A DNA stretch of 64,000 nt from the NCBI RefSeq assembly GCF_014107495.1, contig NZ_CP041969.1, positions 2,931,001 through 2,995,000 of the forward strand, in the 5' to 3' direction. Numbering within the stretch: position 1 is the stretch's first letter; every line of letters starts with the position of its first letter. The notes below the pieces were generated by a model that saw only the letters and a program-made list of their open reading frames with translations, did not search any database and was not told the origin of the DNA. Made by a program: the position numbers and the translations under genes. The stretch is from Cohnella cholangitidis. Lineage in GTDB: Bacteria; Bacillota; Bacilli; Paenibacillales; Paenibacillaceae. Below are positions 27,541-36,664 of this stretch, piece after piece.

Positions 27541-27739
27541 AATAACGCTCTGCCATCACCTTATCTCACTATGCCCGCTTCTATTTCTCCACTTAGCGCC
27601 TTGGCATCACCTTATTCCCAATGCAACTACTCAAATACCGCCATTACAGAAAAAAATAACGTTATACCATCGTCTTATCTCACCACGAACGCTCCATTTA
27701 TCTTCACATTACGCCTTGGCATCACCTTATTTGCAACTT
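27541..27739. repeat. Diverged tandem duplication, unit about 114 bases
   Basis: Copy 1 starts AATAACGCTCTGCCATCACC at 27541, copy 2 AATAACGTTATACCATCGTC at 27655; both later contain CGCCTTGGCATCACCTTATT (about 27597 and 27712). Within each copy the core CATCACCTTAT occurs twice in related form. The ends are conserved and the middle has diverged. Function unknown. Confidence 0.65.
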
Positions 27740-27797
27740 GTACCATTTAAAACCCCGTCGTCGAACAAATCTGGTTCCCGGAGTACTCCCATCCTTC

Positions 27798-29423
27798 CTA
27801 TTCGATGTCGTTCGACCGGATCGCCAGCTGAAGCAGCAGCTTCGTTTCCGGGTCGTCCAGCCTCAGACCGAGCTCGTTCTTGATCCGATCGAGCCTGTAG
27901 TTGATCGTATTGTAGTGAAGGAACATCCGCTCCGCGGTTTCCTTGGCGTTGCAATTGCAATCGAAGTACGTCCGCAGCGTATTTAACAGCGATCCCTGCT
28001 GCTTGCCGTCGAGTTCGAGCAGAGGATGTAGATAAAGCCGCTTGTACTCTTCCATCTCCTCGGTCCCCTGCAGCCGATACAACAGCAAGTATACGCCCAG
28101 CTCGTTATAGCTCAGCGTCTCCTCCTTCAGCTGGCAGACCCGCCTGATTTCCGCCGCCCGCTTCGCTTCGCGGTAACTCCCCGCAACCTCGCCGTGCCCG
28201 TTAGCCTCCCTGCCCATACATAGGGATACCGGCTTCTCCTGAAGCATCTGCTTCATGTAGGACACGATTCCCCCGATCAATTGCTGGCGCGCATTCGCCC
28301 CCGCTCCGGACTGCTCCCCCCGCAACGTAAACAAACCGACCAATTCTCCTTCGAGAACGGTCCATTTCGCTTCGTTCTTGCGGGAATCGCTCTCCCAGTT
28401 AAGCCGCTTCGCCAGCTCTTGTAACGCTCTGACTTCCGGCTTCTTCTCCCGGAAAGACACGACTCCTGCCACGTAAGTCGCATAATCCGCAAGCGGCCAT
28501 CCGCAGGCTTCCGCTCTCATCCGCAAATCGACGACGGACACCATTCGTCCGGCCAGCCAATCCTGCAAGAACTGATCGAAATACTTCGTTTCGATATTTT
28601 TCCTCGCCTGCATGTTGCTGATCTCGAATCCGAGCAACCGTCCCGCCCAGTTGACCGTAAGCATATCTACGGTTCCGTATTCCGATGCGTATTCGAGTAT
28701 CAACAACAAATAGGAACGCGCCTGCCCGTCGGGAACGGCCGCCACATGAATACGTACGCTTCGGTCGCCGATCTGCATGACGCTCGTCTCCAGCGTCTGA
28801 TCCGTGCGGAATTTGCCCCACTCCGACTCCTCGACAAGCCGGCATAACGGTTCCGCTTCGGGAGATGCCGTCGTCCGATTATGCGGATCAAGAAGAATGA
28901 CCGGATTGCGAATCATAGCCTGCAAATGGCTCAAATACGCGGGAAGCCCGTCTCCGTGCAGCAGCACGTGAGACAGGCGTTGAACGCGTCCTTGCAGGAT
29001 CGTCAGATCCTTGGACTCCGAGACGAGAACCCGTTCCATGACTTCGCGCACGACGTCGGAGAACGTCGTGCCCGGAGGAAGCTCGATAAGAGGAATGCCA
29101 TGCTTGTCGGCGGCTTCGATGGCTACGTTCGGCACGGCATCGAAAAAGCGCTTCGTCTTGACGCCTAGCGCCGCGACCCCTTTTTGCGCCAATTGTTCGA
29201 TAAGCGGCACGAGCAATTCCGGGTCGTGCTTGAACGGATAACCCGTCGTCATGAGCAGCTCTCCGGGCCGTACCCAGTCGACGACGTCGGGTACCTCCAT
29301 TACGTTGATTCGGCTGATCGGCCTCTCCAAGCCCGAACCGCCTCCAAGCAGAACGGCATCCTTGAAATGCGGGACATCGAACAAGGATTTTACCGTAAAG
29401 CCTTCTCTGACCGGGTCGTCCAT
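27798..29423 (-). CDS. PucR-family transcriptional regulator
   Basis: The ATG at 29423 follows AGAGGAAG and gives MDDPVREGFTVKSLFDVPHFKDAVLLGG, the normal PucR N-terminal sensor domain; a longer in-frame extension has no homology. The middle holds a GGDEF-like PucR segment and the C-terminus the helix-turn-helix (TLRTYFDCNCNAKETAERMFLHYNTINYRLDRIKN). PucR proteins activate purine, ureide or amide catabolic genes on sensing pathway intermediates. Here the gene is the last of an eight-gene operon for importing and hydrolysing small nitrogen compounds, 44 bases after the hydrolase gene, so it most likely controls this island. Confidence 0.9.
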   Translation of the reverse strand: MDDPVREGFTVKSLFDVPHFKDAVLLGGGSGLERPISRINVMEVPDVVDWVRPGELLMTTGYPFKHDPELLVPLIEQLAQKGVAALGVKTKRFFDAVPNVAIEAADKHGIPLIELPPGTTFSDVVREVMERVLVSESKDLTILQGRVQRLSHVLLHGDGLPAYLSHLQAMIRNPVILLDPHNRTTASPEAEPLCRLVEESEWGKFRTDQTLETSVMQIGDRSVRIHVAAVPDGQARSYLLLILEYASEYGTVDMLTVNWAGRLLGFEISNMQARKNIETKYFDQFLQDWLAGRMVSVVDLRMRAEACGWPLADYATYVAGVVSFREKKPEVRALQELAKRLNWESDSRKNEAKWTVLEGELVGLFTLRGEQSGAGANARQQLIGGIVSYMKQMLQEKPVSLCMGREANGHGEVAGSYREAKRAAEIRRVCQLKEETLSYNELGVYLLLYRLQGTEEMEEYKRLYLHPLLELDGKQQGSLLNTLRTYFDCNCNAKETAERMFLHYNTINYRLDRIKNELGLRLDDPETKLLLQLAIRSNDIE

Positions 29424-29466
29424 TGCTGCACTTCCTCTCTCTATGGCGCAATACGCATCTTGCTTT

Positions 29467-30144
29467 TTACCGTCGGATTGCTTCAAGAAGCGGCTCCGTA
29501 AAAGACGTCCATCCGAAAATCCCGCCCTGCTGCCGTACCATATGAAGAGCCGCTTGTTGATCGGCCGGATCGAATGCCGCCGTCGCATCCTCCAGCACCA
29601 GGCAACGGTAGCCGCGGTCATTCGCCTCGCGCAAAGTCGTATGCACGCATACGTGAGTCGTAACTCCGCAGAGGACTAACGACTCTATCCCGCTGCTTTC
29701 CAACAACTGCTCCAGATCCGTCTTGTAGAAAGCGCCTTTGCCCGGCTTATCGATAATAGGCTCTCCGTCGAACGGAGTAAGCTCGGGCACGATCGCATGC
29801 CCCAGCTCTCCTCGAATAAGGATTCTTCCCATCGGCCCGACATCGCCGATGCCGGCTCCTTGCTTCCTGCTTCGTTCCAACTTGGCCGGAGGACAGTCGG
29901 ACAGATCGGGGAGATGACCTTCCCGGGTATGGATGATGAGCATGCCGGCTTCCCGAGCCGTTTCAAGCAACCCCCGGATAACCGGAATGATCGCGCGCGT
30001 CGGCGTTACGTCGTTACCGAGCAGCTCTCCGAATCCGCCCGCGGAACAGAAGTCATTCTGCATATCGATCACGACTATCGCCGTACGGGCCGCGTTAAAT
30101 TCGAACGCGTACGGTAGAGCCTGCCGAACTGTTTTCATCCGCAA
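29467..30144 (-). CDS. Isochorismatase-like cysteine hydrolase (amidase)
   Basis: A 225-residue cysteine hydrolase with the triad Asp27 (VVIDMQNDFC), Lys133 (IIDKPGKGAF) and Cys166 (GVTTHVCVHTT), plus HTREGHLPDLSDCP as in biuret amidohydrolase. It is clearly a paralogue of the biuret hydrolase encoded 8 kb upstream but more diverged, so it may cleave a related ureide or carbamoyl compound. The TTG at 30144 sits five bases after GAGGGGG and is a better-spaced start than the ATG at 30138. It follows the cupin gene by 18 bases in the same operon. Confidence 0.85.
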   Translation of the reverse strand: MRMKTVRQALPYAFEFNAARTAIVVIDMQNDFCSAGGFGELLGNDVTPTRAIIPVIRGLLETAREAGMLIIHTREGHLPDLSDCPPAKLERSRKQGAGIGDVGPMGRILIRGELGHAIVPELTPFDGEPIIDKPGKGAFYKTDLEQLLESSGIESLVLCGVTTHVCVHTTLREANDRGYRCLVLEDATAAFDPADQQAALHMVRQQGGIFGWTSFTEPLLEAIRR

Positions 30145-30162
30145 ACATTCCCCCTCTTCCTC

Positions 30163-30600
30163 TTATTGGCCTTGCAGCGGCCGCTCCGTAGGAATCGGAA
30201 CCTTCGTCGTTTCGAAGAAACGGTTCGGGGGCACTTGCTCTTCCACCGGGAGGAAAATGCTGATTTGCTCGGTCGGCGCCGTATCGTCGTTCGCGACGGA
30301 ATGGACGACTCCCGCTGGAACGTGGAACGTATCTCCTGCGTTGAACGATTTCCATTCCCCGTTGCAGAGCAATCGCACTTTGCCGACCGTAATATGAATG
30401 ATCTCCGCGACGTTATGGTAGTGGGGAAGAACGGCGCCGCCGACGCCGATCTTCTCCCATAGGACCGAGCTTGTTCTTACCCCCATCGCGTCGGCATCGG
30501 CTGCCGAAACAATCTCTCGGTGATAGAGGGCGACGTGATCGGGCATAAGCGACCACTCCATCGCATCGGCCGTAATCACCTTTGTCTGCACGTCTTTCAT
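30163..30600 (-). CDS. Cupin-domain protein
   Basis: The start is the ATG at 30600, whose ATGA overlaps the formamidase stop; upstream in-frame sequence lies inside the formamidase gene. The 145-residue product is one cupin barrel with metal-ligand pattern LPHYHNVAEIIHI (two His and a Glu) and the second motif GDTFHVPAGVVHSV. Single cupins serve as small enzymes, sensors or stabilisers. Its tight coupling to formamidase points to a role in the same pathway, but no specific reaction can be named. Confidence 0.8.
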   Translation of the reverse strand: MKDVQTKVITADAMEWSLMPDHVALYHREIVSAADADAMGVRTSSVLWEKIGVGGAVLPHYHNVAEIIHITVGKVRLLCNGEWKSFNAGDTFHVPAGVVHSVANDDTAPTEQISIFLPVEEQVPPNRFFETTKVPIPTERPLQGQ

Positions 30601-31604
30601 GATCCGGTTACCCTCCCTGCGTATTTGCGCGTAGGTTTTGGAAATCCCTCCGAGGTTCCGTCCTTCACGGCAATCTCGTTCTCCCACGGCAAGCGGTATT
30701 GCTCGTTCACGAGATCCTTCATATACGTATAGGGGCAATCTCCCGCTCCGCCGTCCACCGCTACATAACCTCTATGCGCAAGCTGATAGATGTTGTTTTC
30801 CACGCCCCATAGACGACGCGCTTCCCGCACGAGCGACGGACGAACCTCGCCCGCGACGATCTCGTCAGGACGACCACCGCCGGTGACGAGAGGTACGCCG
30901 TCGAATCCGACGATCATCGCTTCGCCCATCGAATCGAAGGTTCCGTCGCTTCCGCTCATGCATACCGATGCAGTATACATGAGATTGCAGAATGCGTTCG
31001 CTTGGTTCGTAATTTGCCAGGAATGGCGAATCGGAGCCGTGTATCCGGCCGTGCGGATCATGATGTCCGCGCCGATATAGGCGCATTCCCTTGCCATCTC
31101 CGGGAACATCCCGTCATGACAGATGATCAAGGCAAGCTTGCTGCCGTTCGGCCCGTCGCAGACGGGAATGCCAAGATCCCCCGGCTCCCAAGGTTCTACC
31201 GGTACCCAAGGATGAAGCTTACGGTAATTCAATCGAATTTCGCCTTCGTCGTCGATAATGAGCCCCGTATTGTATGGATTGCCATTCGGATTTGCCTCCA
31301 TGATGGAGAAACAGCCCCATATGCGGGTTTCCCGGCAGGCTTGTCGGAACGCCTCCACCTCTGGACCGTCGACCCGGCACATCAGTGCCGGATCCGTATT
31401 CATCGACAGTCCGTGGAGCGAGTATTCCGGGAATACGACGAGATCCATGTTGCTTAATCCGCGCTTGGCTTTCGCCGTCATCTCGACAATACGCTTGGCC
31501 TGCTCCGCAAGATGCTCCGGCGTCTCCACGACGGGAAGCTTCATTTGCGCCAAACCGATCACGACGCCGTCCGGGCTCTTATTCAGTCCTCCCAGTCCGC
31601 TCAT
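30597..31604 (-). CDS. amiF: Formamidase (nitrilase superfamily)
   Basis: Hydrolyses formamide to formate and ammonia in the cytoplasm. The 335-residue protein closely follows the Helicobacter AmiF pattern, including PEYSLHGL with Glu60, NYRKLHPW with Lys129 and LIICHDGMFPEMAREAAY-like sequence with Cys162 (ICHDG), the Glu-Lys-Cys triad. WGVENNIYQLAHRGYVA near the C-terminus is also typical and separates formamidases from aliphatic amidases. It follows the BMP-type binding-protein gene by 37 bases and overlaps the cupin gene by four. Confidence 0.92.
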   Translation of the reverse strand: MSGLGGLNKSPDGVVIGLAQMKLPVVETPEHLAEQAKRIVEMTAKAKRGLSNMDLVVFPEYSLHGLSMNTDPALMCRVDGPEVEAFRQACRETRIWGCFSIMEANPNGNPYNTGLIIDDEGEIRLNYRKLHPWVPVEPWEPGDLGIPVCDGPNGSKLALIICHDGMFPEMARECAYIGADIMIRTAGYTAPIRHSWQITNQANAFCNLMYTASVCMSGSDGTFDSMGEAMIVGFDGVPLVTGGGRPDEIVAGEVRPSLVREARRLWGVENNIYQLAHRGYVAVDGGAGDCPYTYMKDLVNEQYRLPWENEIAVKDGTSEGFPKPTRKYAGRVTGS

Positions 31605-31641
31605 AGCCTCAGTCTCCTATTCTTGGATGTTTGGTCACTTA

Positions 31642-32826
31642 TCATTTAGGAATGCTGCCGATAACGCCCTCGACCAAATAATCCGAGCCTTCCAACTGTT
31701 CAACGGTAGGCGTCTCGCCTTCCTTAATTCGCACCGCTCCCGATTGGTCTTTCACCGGACCGGCGAACGGAAGCAACGATCCGTTAAGCAGATCCGCTTT
31801 CTTGCCTTCCACGAATTGAACGACGTCCGCGGGAACGTTCGCTCCGAACGAGCTCATTTGCACGACGTTGTCGGCGAGGGTTCCGCGATATTTGCCGTCG
31901 TATTTGCTTCCTTTGAACTTGCCTTCTTGCGCCGTCTTGACCATATCGACGAACAGATCCGGCCAGTTCCATACGGAACCGGTAATCCAGCCTTTAGGCG
32001 CCAGAGAAGAAGCATCGGCATGGTAACCTACCGTCATCACGTCGCGGCGTTCCGCCGTTTCGATAACCGTCTTCATGCAGTCTTGGTGCAAGCTAAGCAC
32101 GTCTACGCCGCTATCGATAAGAGAATTCGTCGCATTCGCTTGTTGTCCGGGGTCGCACCAGCTTCCCGTGAAGACGACGGATGTCGTTGCTTCCGGATTG
32201 ACCGATCTTGCGCCGAGCGTAAAGGCGTTAACGTTAAGTAGTACTTGCGGAATCGGAACGGATACGATGTAACCGAGCTTGCCGGTTTTGGACATTTTGC
32301 CTGCGGCAATGCCCGCTAGGTAGACCGGCTCCCAGATCGTGCCGAAGTACGTGCCTACGTTATTGGCCGTTTTCAGTCCTCCTTGATGGAAAAACACGAC
32401 TTCCGGATGACGTTTCGCTACGTTAAGCGCGGGCTCCAAATGACCGTACGAAGTCGGGAAAATGATTTTGGCGCCATCTTTGATCATTTGCTCCATGACG
32501 CGTTCCGCTTCCGCCGTCTCCGGCACGTTCTCCGCGCGAAGCACCTTCAAATCCGGGTAAGCCTTCTCTACCGCTACGCTTCCGAGATAAGCCGCTTGGT
32601 TATACCCGTAGTCGTCTTTCGTTCCGACGAAGATGAAGCCGACCGCGCTTCCCCCCGTCCCCATAGCGCTGTCTTGCTCCGCGCTGGCCGGAGTCGAGCC
32701 GTTCGCCGAGCCGCTAGCCGGACTGCTCGAGTTGTTGCCTGGCTGACTGCAACCGGTAATGAGCATAATAAGGGCCAAGATGCCGAGAATGAGGCTGTTT
32801 GCTTTTCTTTTCACTCTTTTGTTCAT
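31642..32826 (-). CDS. BMP-family ABC transporter substrate-binding lipoprotein
   Basis: The ATG at 32826 after GGAGGG gives a lipoprotein signal with lipobox LITGC, then a Ser/Asn/Pro-rich tether and a BMP/Med-type periplasmic-binding-like fold (VGFIFVGTKDDYGYNQAAYLGS; GYIVSVPIPQVLLNVNAFTLGAR; TVGYHADASSLAP). Members of this family bind nucleosides, purines or related heterocycles on the outer membrane face. The two permeases and ATPase encoded just upstream complete an importer. Given the neighbouring hydrolases, the ligand may be a ureide or amide, which is inference. Confidence 0.9.
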   Translation of the reverse strand: MNKRVKRKANSLILGILALIMLITGCSQPGNNSSSPASGSANGSTPASAEQDSAMGTGGSAVGFIFVGTKDDYGYNQAAYLGSVAVEKAYPDLKVLRAENVPETAEAERVMEQMIKDGAKIIFPTSYGHLEPALNVAKRHPEVVFFHQGGLKTANNVGTYFGTIWEPVYLAGIAAGKMSKTGKLGYIVSVPIPQVLLNVNAFTLGARSVNPEATTSVVFTGSWCDPGQQANATNSLIDSGVDVLSLHQDCMKTVIETAERRDVMTVGYHADASSLAPKGWITGSVWNWPDLFVDMVKTAQEGKFKGSKYDGKYRGTLADNVVQMSSFGANVPADVVQFVEGKKADLLNGSLLPFAGPVKDQSGAVRIKEGETPTVEQLEGSDYLVEGVIGSIPK

Positions 32827-32928
32827 GATGGTTTCCCTCCACATTGTTTTTTCTATATGGTTTGTTGCATTCAAACCGTCGTGTTAATCCTCTGATGATC
32901 AATCTTCATTTCGTCGCTTGCCGGGCAG

Positions 32929-33840
32929 TCATCCGCTTGCTTCCCCCGCGAACACCCTGCCCAGAGCCTCCGGCGTCTGGCTCTTCTTCCTCCGCTCGAC
33001 GATGAGCAAAGCCAGCAACGTTAGCAGATACGGCACCATGAACAGGAAAAACGGAGAAATCGCGAGTCCTTGCTGCTGGACGGTTAGTTGAAGAGCTTGA
33101 GCCGCTCCGAATAAGTAAGCTCCCAGCATCGCCCTTGCCGGTTTCCACGAAGCGAAGATGACGAGAGCTACGGCGACGACGCCGCGGCCGGCTGTCATAT
33201 TCTCTACCCAGCTGTGCGTATAAGCGACCGACAGCTGCGCGCCGCCGATTCCCGCCAGGAACCCCCCGGCCAACACCGCCAAGTACCGGACAAGCTTCGG
33301 GTTGATCCCGCTTGCGAACAGCACCTCCTCCCGCTCCCCCGCCGTCCGCAGCATGATACCGATCCGCGTTCGAAAGATGACATACCATAGAAGAGGGACT
33401 AGCAAGATCGACAAGTAGGTTAACGGATCATGATTAAACAAGATCGGACCTAGAAAAGGAATATCGGATAGTACGGGAATCGCGACGGGATTAAACCCGA
33501 CGATCTGCTGGCTGACGAAATCCCGGCCGAAGAAAGCCGTCACGCCCATTCCGAAGAACATAATCGTTAAGCCGGTTGCCAATTGATTGGCCCCGCGGCT
33601 AAGTACGAGAAAGGCGTGGATCGATGCGATCAGCAAGCCGCACAGGCCCCCGGCCAATGCTCCAAGCCAAGGGTTTCCGGTCCATACCGTGACCGCGAAG
33701 CCGCCTAGAGCTCCGCCCAGCATCGAGCCCTCCGTCCCAAGATTGATAACCCCCGCCCGCTCCGACACAAGCTCGCCTTGGCTTGCGAGCATAACAGACG
33801 TTCCGGAACGGATCGCTCCGGTGAGAATATCCGCTATCAT
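32929..33840 (-). CDS. BMP-type ABC transporter permease (second subunit)
   Basis: A 303-residue permease with about eight to ten helices and the family hallmark INLGTEGSMLGGALGGF near residue 35, followed by RGANQLATGLTIMFFGMGVTAF. It belongs to the branched-chain/BMP nucleoside permease type like YufQ/NupQ of Bacillus. Its start overlaps the first permease by four bases (ATGA). A 102-base gap separates it from the binding-protein gene. Confidence 0.9.
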   Translation of the reverse strand: MIADILTGAIRSGTSVMLASQGELVSERAGVINLGTEGSMLGGALGGFAVTVWTGNPWLGALAGGLCGLLIASIHAFLVLSRGANQLATGLTIMFFGMGVTAFFGRDFVSQQIVGFNPVAIPVLSDIPFLGPILFNHDPLTYLSILLVPLLWYVIFRTRIGIMLRTAGEREEVLFASGINPKLVRYLAVLAGGFLAGIGGAQLSVAYTHSWVENMTAGRGVVAVALVIFASWKPARAMLGAYLFGAAQALQLTVQQQGLAISPFFLFMVPYLLTLLALLIVERRKKSQTPEALGRVFAGEASG

Positions 33841-34904
33841 CGTTTAGCCCACCTTCCGCTGCCTAGAATGAAGAACAGGACTAACGCCATCAGAATGTTA
33901 ACGGACGAAGACGGCAATCCCGAGCTGATCTCGAGAGTGTTACCCGCTACGCTGATCATTCCCAGCAAGAAGGCCGTAAAGATCAACCGCAAAGGACGAT
34001 TCCATGCCATCATCGCGGCCAGAAACCCGAGGTAACCGAAATTATCGCCCGTCGATGCCCGAAGCCGTCCTTCAATTCCGGCGATTTCGATCATTCCGGC
34101 AATGCCTGCCAGCATTCCCGCGGCAATGAGTACCCAAAAGTACATTTTGTTGATATTCAATCCCGCGCGCTCCGCGGCTAACCTGTTGCTTCCGAGCATG
34201 CGAATCCGGAAACCTAGACGCGTTTTCGTTAAAACGAACCAGACGACTACCGCGAGTACCAGAGCAACGACGAATCCGATATGCAACCGGGTACCGTTCA
34301 CGATCGGCAGCCGCAGCGACGAGGAGATTTCCGGCGAGAATGGCCAGTTAAACGATTCCGGGTCCTTCAACAGCCCATGCACGAAAAATCCGACCGTAAA
34401 CGTTGCGACATAATTAAGCAGCACGCTAGTAATCGTCTCGTTCAGTCGGCCTTTGACTTTCAAGACGGCGACTAACCCTGCCCAAACTGCACCCCCTAGT
34501 GCACCCGCGATCATCATGAGGGGAATGCCTAGCCATGCGGGAAACTCGTTCAGGTAAAATACGGCGAACCACGTGGCGAACAATGCGCCTATTGCTAACT
34601 GGCCTTCGCCTCCGACGTTGACCAAACCCGCTTTGGCCGGAAGTGCCGCCGCTAGACCGGTTAAGATGAACGGAGTCGCCTTCAGCAGCACTTCTCCGAG
34701 ACCATACAGATCGCCGAAAGTAGACTTGACCATCGATACGTACAACTCGATCGGATTAACGTCATAACACAGCAAGAACAATCCATACGCGACGAACGGC
34801 ATAATCATGATGAGAGCTTGAATGGCCCAGGGTTTGATGCGGCCCAGAAAGGAATAGTTTCCGGCGGACAACGCGATCGCGTTCGTGCTCGCTTGTTGTT
34901 TCAC
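33837..34904 (-). CDS. BMP-type ABC transporter permease (first subunit)
   Basis: A 355-residue permease with about ten helices; [19 protein letters not shown] and [21 protein letters not shown] sequence place it with YufP/NupP subunits that pair with a second permease. Starts within the last codons of the ATPase gene (four-base overlap) and ends within the start of the second permease, so all three are translated in series. Confidence 0.9.
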   Translation of the reverse strand: MKQQASTNAIALSAGNYSFLGRIKPWAIQALIMIMPFVAYGLFLLCYDVNPIELYVSMVKSTFGDLYGLGEVLLKATPFILTGLAAALPAKAGLVNVGGEGQLAIGALFATWFAVFYLNEFPAWLGIPLMMIAGALGGAVWAGLVAVLKVKGRLNETITSVLLNYVATFTVGFFVHGLLKDPESFNWPFSPEISSSLRLPIVNGTRLHIGFVVALVLAVVVWFVLTKTRLGFRIRMLGSNRLAAERAGLNINKMYFWVLIAAGMLAGIAGMIEIAGIEGRLRASTGDNFGYLGFLAAMMAWNRPLRLIFTAFLLGMISVAGNTLEISSGLPSSSVNILMALVLFFILGSGRWAKR

Positions 34905-36433
34905 GCAGATTCTCCTTTCAACATGCGATAACCGATTTGAGTAACGTCGGTTTCCGACGGGAGGTATGGCCCCATGAGCCTCTTCCCGGATAGAACGACC
35001 AGCTGGTCGGATAGCTTGAACAGTTCATCGAGATCCTCCGAGAAAAGCAAGATCGCCGTTCCTTGCTCGGCCAGCTCGATCAAGTGCTGTTGAATGGTAC
35101 GCGTCGTCCCGATATCTAGCCCTCTGCTCGGATAACTGATGATCAGTACCTCCGGCTTACGGATAAGCGCCCTGGATAGGACCATTCTCTGTACGTTCCC
35201 CCCGGACAACGTATCCGCTCTTCGGCTCCATTCCGCAAGGGCAAGGGCTTTCGCTTCTTCGCTGCTATCCAGCTGACCGCGAATGTGCTTCCAATCGATA
35301 TCTAATCCTTTGTACTTAAGCGGAATGCCGTCCAATATCATGTGCTCCAAAATGGTAAAACCGGGGATGACCGATTCTTTAATCGGGTCTTCCGAGACGA
35401 AGCTGACGCCCGCTTCCATGAAAGATTTGGCGTCGGCCCTCATCTCCTTGCCATCAATGGATATCGTTCCGGTCGCGAGCTTCCTTAATCCGAACAATAC
35501 CTCCGCAAGCTCCCGTTGCCCGCTTCCCGATATACCCGCCACGCCTACGATCCGGCCCTTAGGCAACGCCAACTCCAACTCGCTCAGCACCGGCTCGCCG
35601 TGATCGCCGTTGATCGTCCCTCTCGTAATCCGAAGAGCGATCTCCTCCTTGCCCCGTGAAGAATTCGGCTTCACGACAGGCTTCAGCGTCTTATTCCCCA
35701 TCATCGCGGCGATTAACGTATCGCCCGTTAGGCCATCTTCGCGGCTGGCCGTGTACGTGATCTGCCCGCTTCGCAGAACGCTTACTTGGTCGGCGCAAGC
35801 AAGCACCTCGTTAATCTTGTGCGTAATGAGCAGAATGCCATATCCGTCTTGGCGAAGCAGATCGAGCATTTGCAGGAACGATTCTACTTCTTGCGGGACG
35901 AGCACGCTGGTCGGTTCATCGAAAATAACGATTCGCGTTCCCGGTGCCAGCAGTACCTTTACAATTTCCAGCCTTTGGCGCTGCCCAAGATCCAACTGCC
36001 ACACATAGGCGTCGGGATCTACCGCCAATCCGTATTTGCCCGACGTTTCCACGATTTGTTGCCGAAGCTTCTTGCGATTGAACTTCCAACCGGTCTCAAC
36101 CGCCAATGCGATGTTGTCGAGCACGGTCAGCGCAGGAACAACGCGAAAATCCTGGAACACCATTCCGATTCCTCTTGCCCGGGCTTTCGTCGGCGGATGC
36201 AGGGCAACCTGCTCGCCGTCCATGTAGATCTCGCCTTCATCCGGCTCGTATACGCCGTACAGCATTTTCATGAGCGTACTTTTCCCGGCCCCGTTTTCTC
36301 CTAGAATCGCATGTATTTTACCTGGATTGACTTCCAGATGAATGCTTCTGTTGGCTACCAGTGATCCAAATCTTTTCGTGAGTCCTTCCGCTCTTAAGAG
36401 ATAGGGAACTTGATCGTTGTCCAATGCCATCAT
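34901..36433 (-). CDS. BMP-type ABC transporter ATP-binding protein (two ATPase domains)
   Basis: The 510-residue protein holds two ATPase halves, as usual for sugar- and nucleoside-type importers. The first is complete, with Walker [13 protein letters not shown] (about residue 45), [16 protein letters not shown] and [10 protein letters not shown]. The second has a modified Walker A ([14 protein letters not shown]) and signature [15 protein letters not shown], and lacks a normal Walker B ([13 protein letters not shown]), so it is probably a weak ATPase. It is the first gene of the operon; a GlnR/TnrA-like palindrome lies 17-33 bases upstream of its ATG. Confidence 0.93.
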   Translation of the reverse strand: MMALDNDQVPYLLRAEGLTKRFGSLVANRSIHLEVNPGKIHAILGENGAGKSTLMKMLYGVYEPDEGEIYMDGEQVALHPPTKARARGIGMVFQDFRVVPALTVLDNIALAVETGWKFNRKKLRQQIVETSGKYGLAVDPDAYVWQLDLGQRQRLEIVKVLLAPGTRIVIFDEPTSVLVPQEVESFLQMLDLLRQDGYGILLITHKINEVLACADQVSVLRSGQITYTASREDGLTGDTLIAAMMGNKTLKPVVKPNSSRGKEEIALRITRGTINGDHGEPVLSELELALPKGRIVGVAGISGSGQRELAEVLFGLRKLATGTISIDGKEMRADAKSFMEAGVSFVSEDPIKESVIPGFTILEHMILDGIPLKYKGLDIDWKHIRGQLDSSEEAKALALAEWSRRADTLSGGNVQRMVLSRALIRKPEVLIISYPSRGLDIGTTRTIQQHLIELAEQGTAILLFSEDLDELFKLSDQLVVLSGKRLMGPYLPSETDVTQIGYRMLKGESA

Positions 36434-36449
36434 GCTCCACCCCTTTCGA

Positions 36450-36466
36450 AGTTATATAACATAACA
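36450..36466 (-). promoter_or_regulatory. GlnR/TnrA-like box upstream of the importer operon
   Basis: Read on the minus strand the sequence is TGTTATGTTATATAACT, which fits the nitrogen-control consensus TGTNA-N7-TNACA except for the last base. A near copy precedes the biuret hydrolase gene. Binding by GlnR or TnrA is inferred. Confidence 0.5.
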
Positions 36467-36621
36467 TTAAACCGTGTTTTCTTTTCTATTTATTGATTAT
36501 ATCTCACTTTCATGTCATTTTCTTTATACGATACGAACAAAACCTTGGACGAATTTTTGTTTTACGTTCATAAATATAACATGTATGTAACACAAATTAC
36601 TGAGATTAAGCTTACATTAGA

Positions 36622-36657
36622 CATAAAAAGAGAGGCCATCCTAAAGGACGACCTCAT
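36622..36657 (-). terminator. Terminator after the allophanate hydrolase gene
   Basis: GAGGTCGTCCTTTAGGATGGCCTC with a following CTTTTTAT run on the minus strand, just past the stop at 36665. It separates the biuret-allophanate unit from the importer operon. Confidence 0.8.
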
Positions 36658-36664
36658 GATTGGG

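Larger units (their letters stand above)
27211..27797. other. Gene-free region with hairpin and diverged repeats
   Basis: No coding gene is supported in these 587 bases. A clean terminator hairpin lies at 27477-27508, and a diverged tandem duplication at 27541-27739. Bases 27240-27476 are unexplained and could be a 3' untranslated tail, a gene remnant or a small RNA that ends at the hairpin. Confidence 0.5.

Noticed and set aside
27541..27739. Possible CRISPR array
   Set aside because: Only two diverged units of about 114 bases, no short identical repeats with unique spacers, no cas genes.
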